The notes under the pieces were generated by a model. The model made no database searches. It had not been told where the DNA came from and was given only the letters and a program-made list of their open reading frames with translations. From DATIRA01 sp963766505 (lineage in GTDB: Bacteria; Pseudomonadota; Gammaproteobacteria; Steroidobacterales; Steroidobacteraceae), in NCBI GenBank assembly GCA_963766505.1, contig CAVYAL010000001.1, positions 310,001 through 374,000 on the forward strand: a DNA stretch of 64,000 nucleotides. The letters run 5' to 3'. Positions 41,920-50,711 of this stretch are shown here, piece after piece. Position numbers and translations under genes: made by a program. Position 1 is the first letter of the stretch. Each line of letters begins with the position of its first letter.

Positions 41920-42449
41920 TGCTGCGCCGCGGCCCGCTCGTGGCTCACGTAGATGAGCCGGCTGGTATCGAAGCCCAGCTCCTCGGCACGCCGGACGAGC
42001 CGCTCGACCTCGCCACTCGGCGGATCCGGACGTCGCGCCAGGATCCAGAGGTAGTCACGGTTCGGCCCGGCCACCATCGCCAGGCTGTACGACGGGTCGA
42101 GCTCGACCACGTTGTAGCCGCCGTAGAATGGCCCGAAGAACGAGACCTCGAGGCTCGCGACGTCTTCGGCCCCGACGAACCTGGCCTTGCCCTCGGCCTC
42201 CCGCCATTCGCCTTTCGAGGTGTCCCAGCCACGGTTCAGCACGTCCACACCGCCGCCGTCGCGGAGACTGTAGCGGGCGGTGATGTCCGTCAGGCCGCGC
42301 TCGAAACGGTGGTCCAGACGCGCAATCTCGTACCAGGTGCCGAGGTAACGGTCGAGTTCGAAACCGCTGACAGGCTCGACGCCCTCGGGGACCCGACCAC
42401 AGGCGGCAAGGGTCACGCAGGCCAGGGCAAGAATGAGTAGTCTCTTCAT
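41916..42449 (-). CDS. blc: Bacterial lipocalin (Blc), outer-membrane lipoprotein
   Basis: 177 residues. Lipobox ends at Cys17 (LAAC). Lipocalin signature GTWYEIARLDHRFERG near 37-52, then YNVVELDPSYSLAMVAGPNRDYLWILAR near 114-142. Blc binds lysophospholipids and fatty acids at the outer membrane. Its 3' end overlaps the rhomboid start (ATGA-type). Confidence 0.94.
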   Translation of the reverse strand: MKRLLILALACVTLAACGRVPEGVEPVSGFELDRYLGTWYEIARLDHRFERGLTDITARYSLRDGGGVDVLNRGWDTSKGEWREAEGKARFVGAEDVASLEVSFFGPFYGGYNVVELDPSYSLAMVAGPNRDYLWILARRPDPPSGEVERLVRRAEELGFDTSRLIYVSHERAAAQQ

Positions 42450-42522
42450 GTATCCGTGAGTGTAACGCGGTCGGCTCCATTGAAGCAGCCAGCACCTGTT
42501 CGCCGGCGCCCGACGGGCGGCT

Positions 42523-43797
42523 TCAGGACCCGAGCTTTGTCACCCCGCTGATACCTTTCGCCCGCGGCGCGATCCGCGCAATCCTGGCTGCGGCCTGCCT
42601 CTTGACGCGCTCGAACAACTTCGGATCGCTGCGCAGTTCCTCTGCCCGCGCGAGCTTCCTGGCGATCAGCCGCTCACCCAGCGCTTGCCCGTAGGTCCTC
42701 AGTGGTGCGATCTCGAAGCCGTGCTTGCGGAACAGGCGGTAGATCTCCTTGACCCTTTCGGGGGCAATCTCGCGCCCCAGCGTGAAGCACTCGTAGCGCT
42801 GCTCCATCGCCAGCAGTGCGGCCTCCGCCAGGCAGGCGTAGGCAACGCCAGGGGGCAGGCCGATGTCCATGCTGAAGCGTGCCGGGCCGGGAATCAGCAC
42901 CTCGCCGCTTTCGACGACCAGCACGTCGGGCCGTACCGCGGCCTCCTCGGCGGATATGTCCGGCGGCAGCGCGACGTCCAGGATCAGGGCGCCCGGCTTG
43001 CACTGGCTCACGTCCAGCACGCGCTGCCCGAACGCCGAGGTGGCAGTCACGATCAGGTCGCACTCGCCGAGCCGCGGAGCCGCCGAAACGTCGGTATCGA
43101 CGCGCGCGTCCGGCGTCTCCCGGCGGATCTGCCTGCTGAGCGCCTTCAGGCGCTGCGGCTCGATCGACACCAGCACGACATCCTTTACCGCAGCAGCCAG
43201 CAGGCGCGCACAGACGGAACCGATCGATCCGGTGGCTCCGACGATCATCGCCCGCCCGTGCGTCAGGTCCCGCCAGCCGAGCCGCCGGGCAGCGAGCTTC
43301 GCGGTTTCCAGCGTCGCGGCGATGGTCAGGCTGTTGCCGGTTGTCACTGGAATCGGCGACCTGCTTGCGACGGTGACTCCCGCATCGCCGACCACCTTCG
43401 TGAACGCGCCCAGACCGACGATGCGCGCCCCCTGGCGCTCGGCATCTTCCGCCGCCTCGATCAGCCGCGAGTACGTGAACTCCGGACGGTGCGTGAGGAT
43501 CTGGCGCGGCGTGGCACCGAGTGCGTAGATCAATCCATCCACGGGCAGGCCGGTCGCGGCGGAGCGACCGCCCTTGACCGTACCGACCCGCAGCGCCGGC
43601 AGATGCGCGGCCGCGCGCTCTACCAGGAACCGTGGCAGCGGACGCGCCCACGCGAAGCCCGGGTGACCCAACAGGTAGTCCACCGTCAGCGGATGCAGCA
43701 CGAAGGCAAAAGACGGGCTCACCGCTTGCCCGGGTCGGCGGCGGGCGCTGGGCTTCGTGGCCGCCACGGTCTTCTCCGCTGTTGCTGCCTGTGCCAT
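42523..43797 (-). CDS. Long-chain acyl-ACP reductase (AAR)-like NAD(P)-binding protein
   Basis: 424 residues from the ATG at 43797. The layout follows cyanobacterial acyl-ACP reductase: IVGLGAFTKVV (about 126-136), TTGNSLTIAATLETAK (152-167), Rossmann loop VGATGSIGS (186-194), and ACLAEAALLAMEQ with Cys322 at the position of the cyanobacterial nucleophile Cys that forms the acyl-enzyme. It has about 30 extra residues at the N terminus and about 60 at the C terminus. AAR reduces acyl-ACP to fatty aldehyde. Such proteins are often misnamed shikimate dehydrogenases. With a WS/DGAT in the window, aldehyde or alcohol supply for wax esters is plausible but unproven. Confidence 0.7.
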   Translation of the reverse strand: MAQAATAEKTVAATKPSARRRPGQAVSPSFAFVLHPLTVDYLLGHPGFAWARPLPRFLVERAAAHLPALRVGTVKGGRSAATGLPVDGLIYALGATPRQILTHRPEFTYSRLIEAAEDAERQGARIVGLGAFTKVVGDAGVTVASRSPIPVTTGNSLTIAATLETAKLAARRLGWRDLTHGRAMIVGATGSIGSVCARLLAAAVKDVVLVSIEPQRLKALSRQIRRETPDARVDTDVSAAPRLGECDLIVTATSAFGQRVLDVSQCKPGALILDVALPPDISAEEAAVRPDVLVVESGEVLIPGPARFSMDIGLPPGVAYACLAEAALLAMEQRYECFTLGREIAPERVKEIYRLFRKHGFEIAPLRTYGQALGERLIARKLARAEELRSDPKLFERVKRQAAARIARIAPRAKGISGVTKLGS

Positions 43798-43962
43798 AGA
43801 TTCTGTGTCCGCCGGCGTCGTGCTGCATGAGTAGTTCGCGCAAGTCCTCTGGACCGCTGACGCAGCGCGGGTGCAACTGGATCCAGGGACCCCCACCGGG
43901 CATCATCGCCGGGCCGGCCGGTTCGCCCGGGCTCGGCCGGCAGCAAGGGGGGATCGACCAGG

Positions 43963-45324
43963 ATGAACGACTTTCTCCAGTACGGCGGCTTGCTGTTTGC
44001 GCTGGCGCTGCTGATATTCCTGGCACTGCGCGGGGCCAATATCATCGTGGCCTCGGTCATCTCGGCGTCCATCGTTGCGCTGACCAACGGGCTCAACGTG
44101 TTCGACGCGTTGACCGAGCAGTTCTCCGCCGGACCGGTGGGTGCGTTCACGTTCGCCGGCCGCTTCTTCCTGCTGTTCATCACCGGCGCCATCTTCGGAC
44201 GCGCGATGGCGGACAGCCATGCGGCCTCGAGCATCGCGATGTCGCTCGCGCGCAGGCTGGGAGCCCACCGCGCGCTCTGGATCGTCGTTCTTGCGACCGC
44301 CGTGCTGACCTACGGAGGCGTCGTCGTCTTCGTCGTGCTGTTCGCAGTCTACCCGCTGGGGCTGCGGCTGATCGAAGAGGCGCGGATTCCGAAGCGCCTG
44401 CTCGCGGCGGCAATCGGCCTCGGCGCCGGCACGTTCACGATGACGGCGCTGCCCGGCACCCCGTCGATACACAACGTCATCGCCGCCTCGTCGCTGGGCA
44501 CGGACCTGTATGCCGGCGCCGGATACGGCCTGGTGGGTGCTGCGCTGATGCTCGGCCTCGGCATGTGGTACCTGGAGCGGGAGCGGCTGAAGGCAGGTGC
44601 CCTCGCGGTGGACGAAGGCGAGGCTCCGCTCGACATCGCAGGCGTGCAGGGTCCTCACTGGGTTGCCGCGCTGACGCCGATCGTCGTCGTCCTGTTCATC
44701 ATCCTGCTGCCCCGCCTGATCGGCTGGTTCGTGGACGCAGCACCGGGTTCGCTCGCGGCCCGGATCGCCGAACTCGGCCGGACCGAGCCGATCGCCTGGC
44801 CCAGCCTGGCGCTCGTGACGGGAACCCTGGTGTGTTTCCTGATCTTCCCCGTGCTTCGCAAGAGCCCGATGGCCGTGCTCGGTCGCGGCACAGACGAAGG
44901 GCTGTTGCCGCTCATCAACACCGCGGCTGTCATCGGTTTCGGCAGCGTCGTCAGCCAGACTGACGGCTTCGCCAATTTCGCGCGGCTCGTGACCGAGCTG
45001 GACCTGCCCCCTCTGCTGTCGCTGTTCGCCGCCGTCAACGTGCTCGCGGGAATCGTGGGCTCCGCCTCGGGAGGACTGCAGATTTTCATGACGACGCTCG
45101 CCCCGCACTTCACCGCGATGGGCATCGAGCCTGGCGAGTTGCACCGCATCGCTACGATGGCGAGCGGCTGCCTCGATTCGCTGCCGCACAGCGGCACCGT
45201 CGTGGCGCTGTTCATGATCATGAAGATGACGCACCGCGAGGGGTACAAGGATCTCGGCGTGGTCACGGTCGTCGTGCCGCTGATTGCAACGCTGATCACC
45301 ATTGGTCTTGCATCGATTTTCTGA
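43963..45324 (+). CDS. GntP-family permease
   Basis: 453 residues, about 12 helices. GntP family features are visible: TGAIFGRAMADSHAASSIA near 72-90, ALPGTPSIHNVIAASSLG near 163-180, and the C-terminal SGCLDSLPHSGTVVALF near 405-421. Members import gluconate or other hydroxy acids with protons. Strong GGGGG ribosome site. Followed 12 bp later by ppc; divergent from the AAR-like gene. Substrate not determinable. Confidence 0.88.
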   Translation: MNDFLQYGGLLFALALLIFLALRGANIIVASVISASIVALTNGLNVFDALTEQFSAGPVGAFTFAGRFFLLFITGAIFGRAMADSHAASSIAMSLARRLGAHRALWIVVLATAVLTYGGVVVFVVLFAVYPLGLRLIEEARIPKRLLAAAIGLGAGTFTMTALPGTPSIHNVIAASSLGTDLYAGAGYGLVGAALMLGLGMWYLERERLKAGALAVDEGEAPLDIAGVQGPHWVAALTPIVVVLFIILLPRLIGWFVDAAPGSLAARIAELGRTEPIAWPSLALVTGTLVCFLIFPVLRKSPMAVLGRGTDEGLLPLINTAAVIGFGSVVSQTDGFANFARLVTELDLPPLLSLFAAVNVLAGIVGSASGGLQIFMTTLAPHFTAMGIEPGELHRIATMASGCLDSLPHSGTVVALFMIMKMTHREGYKDLGVVTVVVPLIATLITIGLASIF

Positions 45325-45336
45325 GAAGCTCGACCC

Positions 45337-48123
45337 ATGAACGAAAATCAGCGAGAAACCGGAATGCCGCAGCCCGCCGCCGACAAGGCCGACAAGGACT
45401 CGCCGCTGCGGGACGACGTCCGCCTGCTCGGCCGGCTGCTCGGCGACACGGTCCGCGAGCAGCAGGGACAGGCCGCGTTCGACCTGATCGAGAGCATCCG
45501 CCGCAGCTCGATCGCCTTTCACCGCGACGAGGACGAGTCCGCCCGGCGCGAGTTCGAGTCGCTGCTCGAAGGCATGTCGATGGGCGAGGCGATGACTGTC
45601 GTCCGGGCCTTCAGCTATTTCTCGCACCTCGCGAACATCGCAGAGGACCTGCACCACATACGCCGCTCGCGCGCGCACCGGATCGCGGGCAGCTCGCCTC
45701 GCGAAGGCAGCCTGCCGCACGCGCTCGACCGCGCGGCCGAGGCCCGCGTCCCGCCGCAGCAACTGCTGGAGTTCTTCGCAGACGCGCTGCTCGCGCCGGT
45801 CCTGACCGCGCATCCGACCGAGGTGCAGCGCAAGAGCGTGCTCGACACCGAAATGAAGATCGCGGACCTGATCGAGACCCGCGACCGGATGCGCCTGACT
45901 CCGGAGGAATCGGCCGAGAACTCCGAGTCGCTGCGACGGACGGTGCTCGCACTCTGGCAGACACGGATGCTGCGAAAGCAGCGGCTGGCCGTGATCGACG
46001 AGGTCGCGAATGGCCTCGCGTTCTACGACCACACGTTCCTGCGGGAGCTGCCGCGGCTGTATGCCGCGCTGGAGGACGAGCTTCGGGCCCGGGAGATTCC
46101 GCTGACTGCCGAGCTGCCCTCGTTCCTGCGCATGGGCTCCTGGATCGGCGGCGATCGCGACGGCAATCCCTACGTGACCGCCGAAGTGCTCGGCCGGACA
46201 CTCCGGATGCAGTCCACGCGCGTCCTGGCCTGGTATCTGGAGCAGCTGCACCAGCTCGGCGCCGAGATCCCGGGAGCCTCGACCACGATCGAGGTGTCCG
46301 CCGAGCTGGACGAACTGGCCGCGCGTTCGCCGGACAGGAATCCGCAACGCGCGGACGAGCCCTACCGCCGTGCACTGACCGGACTCTACGCGCGGGTCGC
46401 GGCGACCGCCCGCGAGCTGGACCAGCTGCACGCGATGCGGCATGCGGTCGGCGACGCCCCGCCCTACGAGTCCGGCGCCGAGCTGGCCGCGGACCTGGAC
46501 GTCATACATCGCTCGCTGGTTTCTCACGACTCGGAGCTGCTCGCCCGGGGCAGGCTGCGACAGCTCAGGAGGGCGGCGCGTGTTTTCGGCTTCCACCTGG
46601 CCGCGGTTGACCTGAGGCAGAACTCGGAGGTGCACGAGCGCGTGGTCTCGGAGCTGTTCTCGGCGGCGCAGCCGGACATCGAGTACCACGGTCTTGCCGA
46701 GTCGGAGAGAGTCGATCTGCTGTCGCGCGAACTTGCGACGGCCCGCCTGCTGTCCTCGCCGTTCCTCGAGTATTCGCAGGAGACCACCGGCGAGCTCGCG
46801 ATCAACCGCAAGGCGGCCGAGATGCGCGGGCGCTACGGACCTGAGTGCATACAGAACTACATCATCTCGAAGACCAACGACGTCTCCGACATCCTCGAGG
46901 CCGCGCTGCTGGCAAAGGAGGCGGGCCTGATGCAGCCGCGAGACGCGCGGCTCGGGCTCAACATCGTTCCGCTGTTCGAGACCATCGAGGACCTGCGCAA
47001 CGCGGACGCGGTGATGGACCGGCTGTTCCGCCTGCCTGCCTACGCTCGCCTGCTCGAATCGCGCGGCCGGACCCAGGAAGTGATGCTCGGCTACTCCGAC
47101 AGCAACAAGGACGGCGGTTTCCTGACTTCGGGTTGGGAGCTCTACAAGGCCCAGACCGGGCTGGTGCGCGTGTTCTCGGACCACGGGATCCGCCTCCGGC
47201 TGTTTCACGGCCGTGGTGGCTCGGTCGGTCGCGGCGGAGGACCGACGTACCAGGCCATCCTCGCGCAGCCCTCGGGCGCGGTGCAGGGCCAGGTCCGAGT
47301 AACCGAGCAGGGCGAGGTGATCGCCGCGAAGTACAGCAACCCGGAGGTCGGGCGCCGCAACCTCGAGACCCTGGTCGCGGCCACGCTGGAAGCGACGCTA
47401 CTGAACGGTTCCGGGGCCGAACCTGCGGCGGAGTTCACCGACACGATGGAGGAGCTCTCCTCCCAGGCATTCCGCTCCTACCGGGAACTCGTCTACGAGA
47501 CCGAGGGTTTCGAGCGGTACTTCTGGGAATCGACTGTCATCAGCGAGATCGCCGAGTTGAACATCGGCAGCCGCCCGGCATCGCGAAAGAAATCGCGCGC
47601 AATCGAGGACCTGCGGGCGATTCCCTGGGTGTTCTCCTGGGCCCAGTGCCGGCTGATGCTGCCGGCATGGTATGGATTCGGATCGGCGGTCAGCGCCTGG
47701 CTGCAGGCCAATCCGAACGGACTCGGGCTGCTGCAGCGGATGAACCGCGACTGGCCTTTCTTCAACGCGCTGCTCTCGAACATGGACATGGTGCTGGCCA
47801 AGACGGACCTCGGCATCGCCTCACGCTACGCGGGACTCGTGACCGACTCGCGCCTGCGCGAGGCCATCTTCCCGCGCCTGCGCGCCGAGCACGAGAGCAC
47901 GGTCGGTCAGCTGCTTGCGATCACCGAGACCTCCCGGCTGCTCGAGCGCAATCCGCTGCTCGCCCGCTCGATCCGCAACCGCTTCCCCTATCTCGATCCG
48001 CTGAACCACATCCAGGTGGAGCTGCTCGAGCGCTACCGCGCGGGGGACCGCGACGACCGCACAAAGCAGTGCATTCATCTCACGATCAACGGGATCGCTG
48101 CCGGGCTGCGCAACAGCGGCTAG
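45337..48123 (+). CDS. ppc: Phosphoenolpyruvate carboxylase
   Basis: 928 residues. Catalytic His159 in TAHPTEVQRKS, GYSDSNKDGGF near 585-595, the glycine-rich FHGRGGSVGRGGGP near 623-636, and the C-terminal AAGLRNSG (a variant of the usual RNTG). Carboxylates PEP to oxaloacetate to refill the citric acid cycle. Starts 12 bp after gntP and may be cotranscribed with it, which would tie carboxylate or sugar-acid uptake to anaplerosis. Confidence 0.96.
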   Translation: MNENQRETGMPQPAADKADKDSPLRDDVRLLGRLLGDTVREQQGQAAFDLIESIRRSSIAFHRDEDESARREFESLLEGMSMGEAMTVVRAFSYFSHLANIAEDLHHIRRSRAHRIAGSSPREGSLPHALDRAAEARVPPQQLLEFFADALLAPVLTAHPTEVQRKSVLDTEMKIADLIETRDRMRLTPEESAENSESLRRTVLALWQTRMLRKQRLAVIDEVANGLAFYDHTFLRELPRLYAALEDELRAREIPLTAELPSFLRMGSWIGGDRDGNPYVTAEVLGRTLRMQSTRVLAWYLEQLHQLGAEIPGASTTIEVSAELDELAARSPDRNPQRADEPYRRALTGLYARVAATARELDQLHAMRHAVGDAPPYESGAELAADLDVIHRSLVSHDSELLARGRLRQLRRAARVFGFHLAAVDLRQNSEVHERVVSELFSAAQPDIEYHGLAESERVDLLSRELATARLLSSPFLEYSQETTGELAINRKAAEMRGRYGPECIQNYIISKTNDVSDILEAALLAKEAGLMQPRDARLGLNIVPLFETIEDLRNADAVMDRLFRLPAYARLLESRGRTQEVMLGYSDSNKDGGFLTSGWELYKAQTGLVRVFSDHGIRLRLFHGRGGSVGRGGGPTYQAILAQPSGAVQGQVRVTEQGEVIAAKYSNPEVGRRNLETLVAATLEATLLNGSGAEPAAEFTDTMEELSSQAFRSYRELVYETEGFERYFWESTVISEIAELNIGSRPASRKKSRAIEDLRAIPWVFSWAQCRLMLPAWYGFGSAVSAWLQANPNGLGLLQRMNRDWPFFNALLSNMDMVLAKTDLGIASRYAGLVTDSRLREAIFPRLRAEHESTVGQLLAITETSRLLERNPLLARSIRNRFPYLDPLNHIQVELLERYRAGDRDDRTKQCIHLTINGIAAGLRNSG

Positions 48124-48353
48124 TCGGACCCTTCGCTTTCTACAGGCTCGTCCCGGGGAACCGCGCGTGTCGCCGCGCTCGCCGGCTCGCTGCGAAGTGC
48201 GGCGCCGGATTCACCATCGACCAGCGGCAGCGGAGTTCTCGGCGTCGCGTCGCTGCAGGTGGCCTCGAGCTTCGACTCGATCGCGGCATTCCTGCCGCTG
48301 TTCGCTGACACTGGTGGAAAAAAGAATCCGCATCCCGATAAGATCCATGTGTC

Positions 48354-49667
48354 ATGACTGCAAGAGCGCCTCGAGGCTCCGTCATCGGAGCGCCCGGCCG
48401 GGTGCTCTCAACAGTGAGAATCGTGCTTGCGTCTGCCGTGCTTGCGGCCGGCCTGCTCGCGTCAGGCTGCGCCACGGCTCCGCCTGCGCCCGAGTCACTG
48501 GACTTCTACACCCGCGCGCAAACCATCACCGACGAGCGGGTCAGCACGACGGCCGTGGTCCTCAGTCCTGCGGAAACCGAGCATTACTTTGGCGTGCCGC
48601 TGGCGGACAAAGGCATACAACCTGTCTGGCTGCAGATCGACAACCAGGAAGACCAAGCCTTCGTGCTGATGGTGCTGAGCCTCGACCCGGATTACTTCGC
48701 TCCATCCGAGGTCGCCTGGATGTCCGGGGCCAGGTCCGACCGAGCGCTGGCGCAGGAGACCAACGCGTTCCTGAAACGGCACATTCCGGTGCTGATTCCC
48801 CCGCGCAGCACGGTATCCGGGTATGTCTACACAAACCTCGACCCGGGTGCGAAGGCATTCTCGGTCGAGTTGTTCGGACCGCGCGCCGTCCGCAGTTTCG
48901 ACTTCGTGCAACTCGTTCCCGGATTCGAGGCGGATTTTTCGCAGGTAGACTTCGACCGGCTTTATCCCGCCACGGAGGTTCGGGACCTCGACCTCGATGC
49001 GCTGCGGACCTACCTGGAGACGCTGCCGTGCTGCGTCTTCGGTGGCGACCAGGAGACACCCGGGGATCCGCTCAACCTCGTGTTCGTCGGCAAGGGGACC
49101 AACGTCTTCGCAGCCCTGGTGCGCCAGGGCTGGGACCTCACCGAGACGACGCGGGGTGAAACGGCGTGGCGCACTTTTCTCTCTTCGGTGTTCCGGTCCA
49201 CCTACCGCACCTCGCCGATCTCGCCCTTGTACATGTTCGGCCGCCCGCAGGACATCGCCCTGCAGAAGGCCCGTAAGACGGTGGATGAACGCAACCACCT
49301 GCGCCTGTGGAAGGCACCAGTCACGGTCATGGGGCAGGAGGTGTGGGTCGGACAGATCAGCCGCGACATCGGTGTCAAGCTCTCGAGTCGAACCTTCGTC
49401 ACGCACAAGATCGACCCGGTCGTTGACGAGGCGCGGCTGTACATCACGCTGGACGTAGCGAGTTCGCAGGCTTTGTGCTCGGTGGGCTACGTCAAGGGCG
49501 TCGGCTACTCGGACGCACAGTCCCCGCGCTACAACTACACAAAGGACCCCTATTACACCGACGGTTTCCGCGTCGTGCTGATTCTCGGCGAAGAGCCCTG
49601 CCCGCTCGACGAGATCGAGTACCTTCCCTGGGAGCGGGTGCGGCCGGAGGCCCCGACGGGTCCATAG
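48354..49667 (+). CDS. LssY C-terminal-domain lipoprotein
   Basis: 437 residues. A hydrophobic signal ends in a lipobox at Cys40 (LLASGC). The C-terminal half (about 225-400) carries the LssY_C pattern: SPLYMFGRPQDIALQKARKT, HLRLWKAPV and VWVGQISRDIGVKL. LssY is best known from Legionella secretion loci, but this domain is widespread in envelope proteins of unknown role. The start is uncertain; a GTG about 60 bp inside (48414) would give a standard-length signal peptide. Stand-alone gene. Confidence 0.78.
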   Translation: MTARAPRGSVIGAPGRVLSTVRIVLASAVLAAGLLASGCATAPPAPESLDFYTRAQTITDERVSTTAVVLSPAETEHYFGVPLADKGIQPVWLQIDNQEDQAFVLMVLSLDPDYFAPSEVAWMSGARSDRALAQETNAFLKRHIPVLIPPRSTVSGYVYTNLDPGAKAFSVELFGPRAVRSFDFVQLVPGFEADFSQVDFDRLYPATEVRDLDLDALRTYLETLPCCVFGGDQETPGDPLNLVFVGKGTNVFAALVRQGWDLTETTRGETAWRTFLSSVFRSTYRTSPISPLYMFGRPQDIALQKARKTVDERNHLRLWKAPVTVMGQEVWVGQISRDIGVKLSSRTFVTHKIDPVVDEARLYITLDVASSQALCSVGYVKGVGYSDAQSPRYNYTKDPYYTDGFRVVLILGEEPCPLDEIEYLPWERVRPEAPTGP

Positions 49668-49740
49668 GCAATTCCGCGGAGCTGAGCCGTCGAACAACCC
49701 TGTTGCAGATGATCGCGGGCGCCCCGCCGGTCGTCCGCCC

Positions 49741-50118
49741 TCAGCCCGCGGCGAAGCAGTAGAAATTCAGCTTGTTGCCGTCCAGATCGCGGAAATAGCC
49801 GGCATGGAATCCGGGTATCTGCCTCGGCCCGGCCGCGCCCTCGTCGGTCGCACCGAGATCGAGCGCCTTCTTGTGCAGCGCCGCGACCTTGCCTGGAGTG
49901 TCAACGACCAGGGCCACCATGTCGCCGTTGCCGGCCGTTGCAGGCTTGCCGTCGTAAGGAATGAACACGCCGAGCGCAGGCTTGTCCGGCGCAACCGACC
50001 ACATCACGAAGCGCTCGGTCTCCATCATGCGCTTCGCGCCGAGCTCCGCCAGCAACTCGTCGTAGAAGCGCGCTGCGCGCGTGAGATCGTTCGTACCAAT
50101 CGTGACGTAACCAATCAT
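49741..50118 (-). CDS. VOC-family (glyoxalase-like) protein
   Basis: 125 residues, one vicinal-oxygen-chelate module pair: IGYVTIGTNDLTRAARFYDELLAELGA at the N terminus and HAGYFRDLDGNKLNFY at the C terminus. Families of this size include dioxygenases, glyoxalases and antibiotic-binding proteins. The N-terminal metal His is replaced (GTN), so it may not bind metal. No informative neighbours. Confidence 0.88.
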   Translation of the reverse strand: MIGYVTIGTNDLTRAARFYDELLAELGAKRMMETERFVMWSVAPDKPALGVFIPYDGKPATAGNGDMVALVVDTPGKVAALHKKALDLGATDEGAAGPRQIPGFHAGYFRDLDGNKLNFYCFAAG

Positions 50119-50180
50119 GACTTGCTCCTGTTCCAGTTGTCAGTGGTTGATGCAGGCCGCAGCGCCTGCTGACACGGTGC

Positions 50181-50600
50181 TCAGCGCCTGACCGGCACGA
50201 CGCGCACTTCGACGTCGGCCGTGGGCGCGCCTCGCGTGATGACCGGGTGCACGGTGTCGCTGATCATCAGCAGCTTACCTGCCAGCTCGATGCGCGCCGA
50301 GACCGCGTAGCTCATGCGCCCGTCGATCGCCGCGGGGTCGTAGCCGATCTCGAACGGGACAGGGACCTGCCGGCCGTCGAGCTCGATGCGCTGCTCTGCG
50401 AGCAGGACCGCTGGCGCGTCGGCACGCGAAATGTCCTGCAGCCTGACGATCACGACGGCCTCCGGCGGCAGCGCCCTGCGCTCGAGATACGTAACGACTC
50501 CGCTGACAGTCGCCATGTCACTTTCCACGCTCTTCGACGGGCCTGCGCAGGCCGCAAGCATAGTCGCGCCGAGTACAATAGAAACGATTCGAGGGAACAT
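50181..50600 (-). CDS. YbaY-family lipoprotein
   Basis: 139 residues with a lipobox at Cys18 (LAAC). The body contains the YbaY pattern SGVVTYLERRALPPEAVVIVRLQDISRADAPA followed by PVPFEIGYDP and SYAVSARIELAGKLLMISDT. These outer-membrane lipoproteins carry a small beta-sandwich domain; function is unclear, with suggested roles in stress adaptation. Divergent from the ATP-grasp-like gene. Confidence 0.88.
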   Translation of the reverse strand: MFPRIVSIVLGATMLAACAGPSKSVESDMATVSGVVTYLERRALPPEAVVIVRLQDISRADAPAVLLAEQRIELDGRQVPVPFEIGYDPAAIDGRMSYAVSARIELAGKLLMISDTVHPVITRGAPTADVEVRVVPVRR

Positions 50601-50711
50601 TCATCCGACTCCCCATGCAGCTTCGCCCGGCCAGTTGACACGCTTAACGTTCAACTATGCCACGGATTCCGGGAACCGACATGGCCCGTCGCGACCGGCC
50701 GAGCCACTGGC

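Noticed and set aside
43903..47208. 1101-codon open frame antisense to gntP and ppc
   Set aside because: Same reason: antisense shadow of two clear genes, composition biased, no recognisable motif.
48124..48353. Gap after ppc: a frame continuing past the ppc stop and a 63-codon GTG-start frame on the minus strand
   Set aside because: The plus-strand frame has no start codon or ribosome site, and the minus-strand one is low-complexity. I see no supported gene or terminator here.
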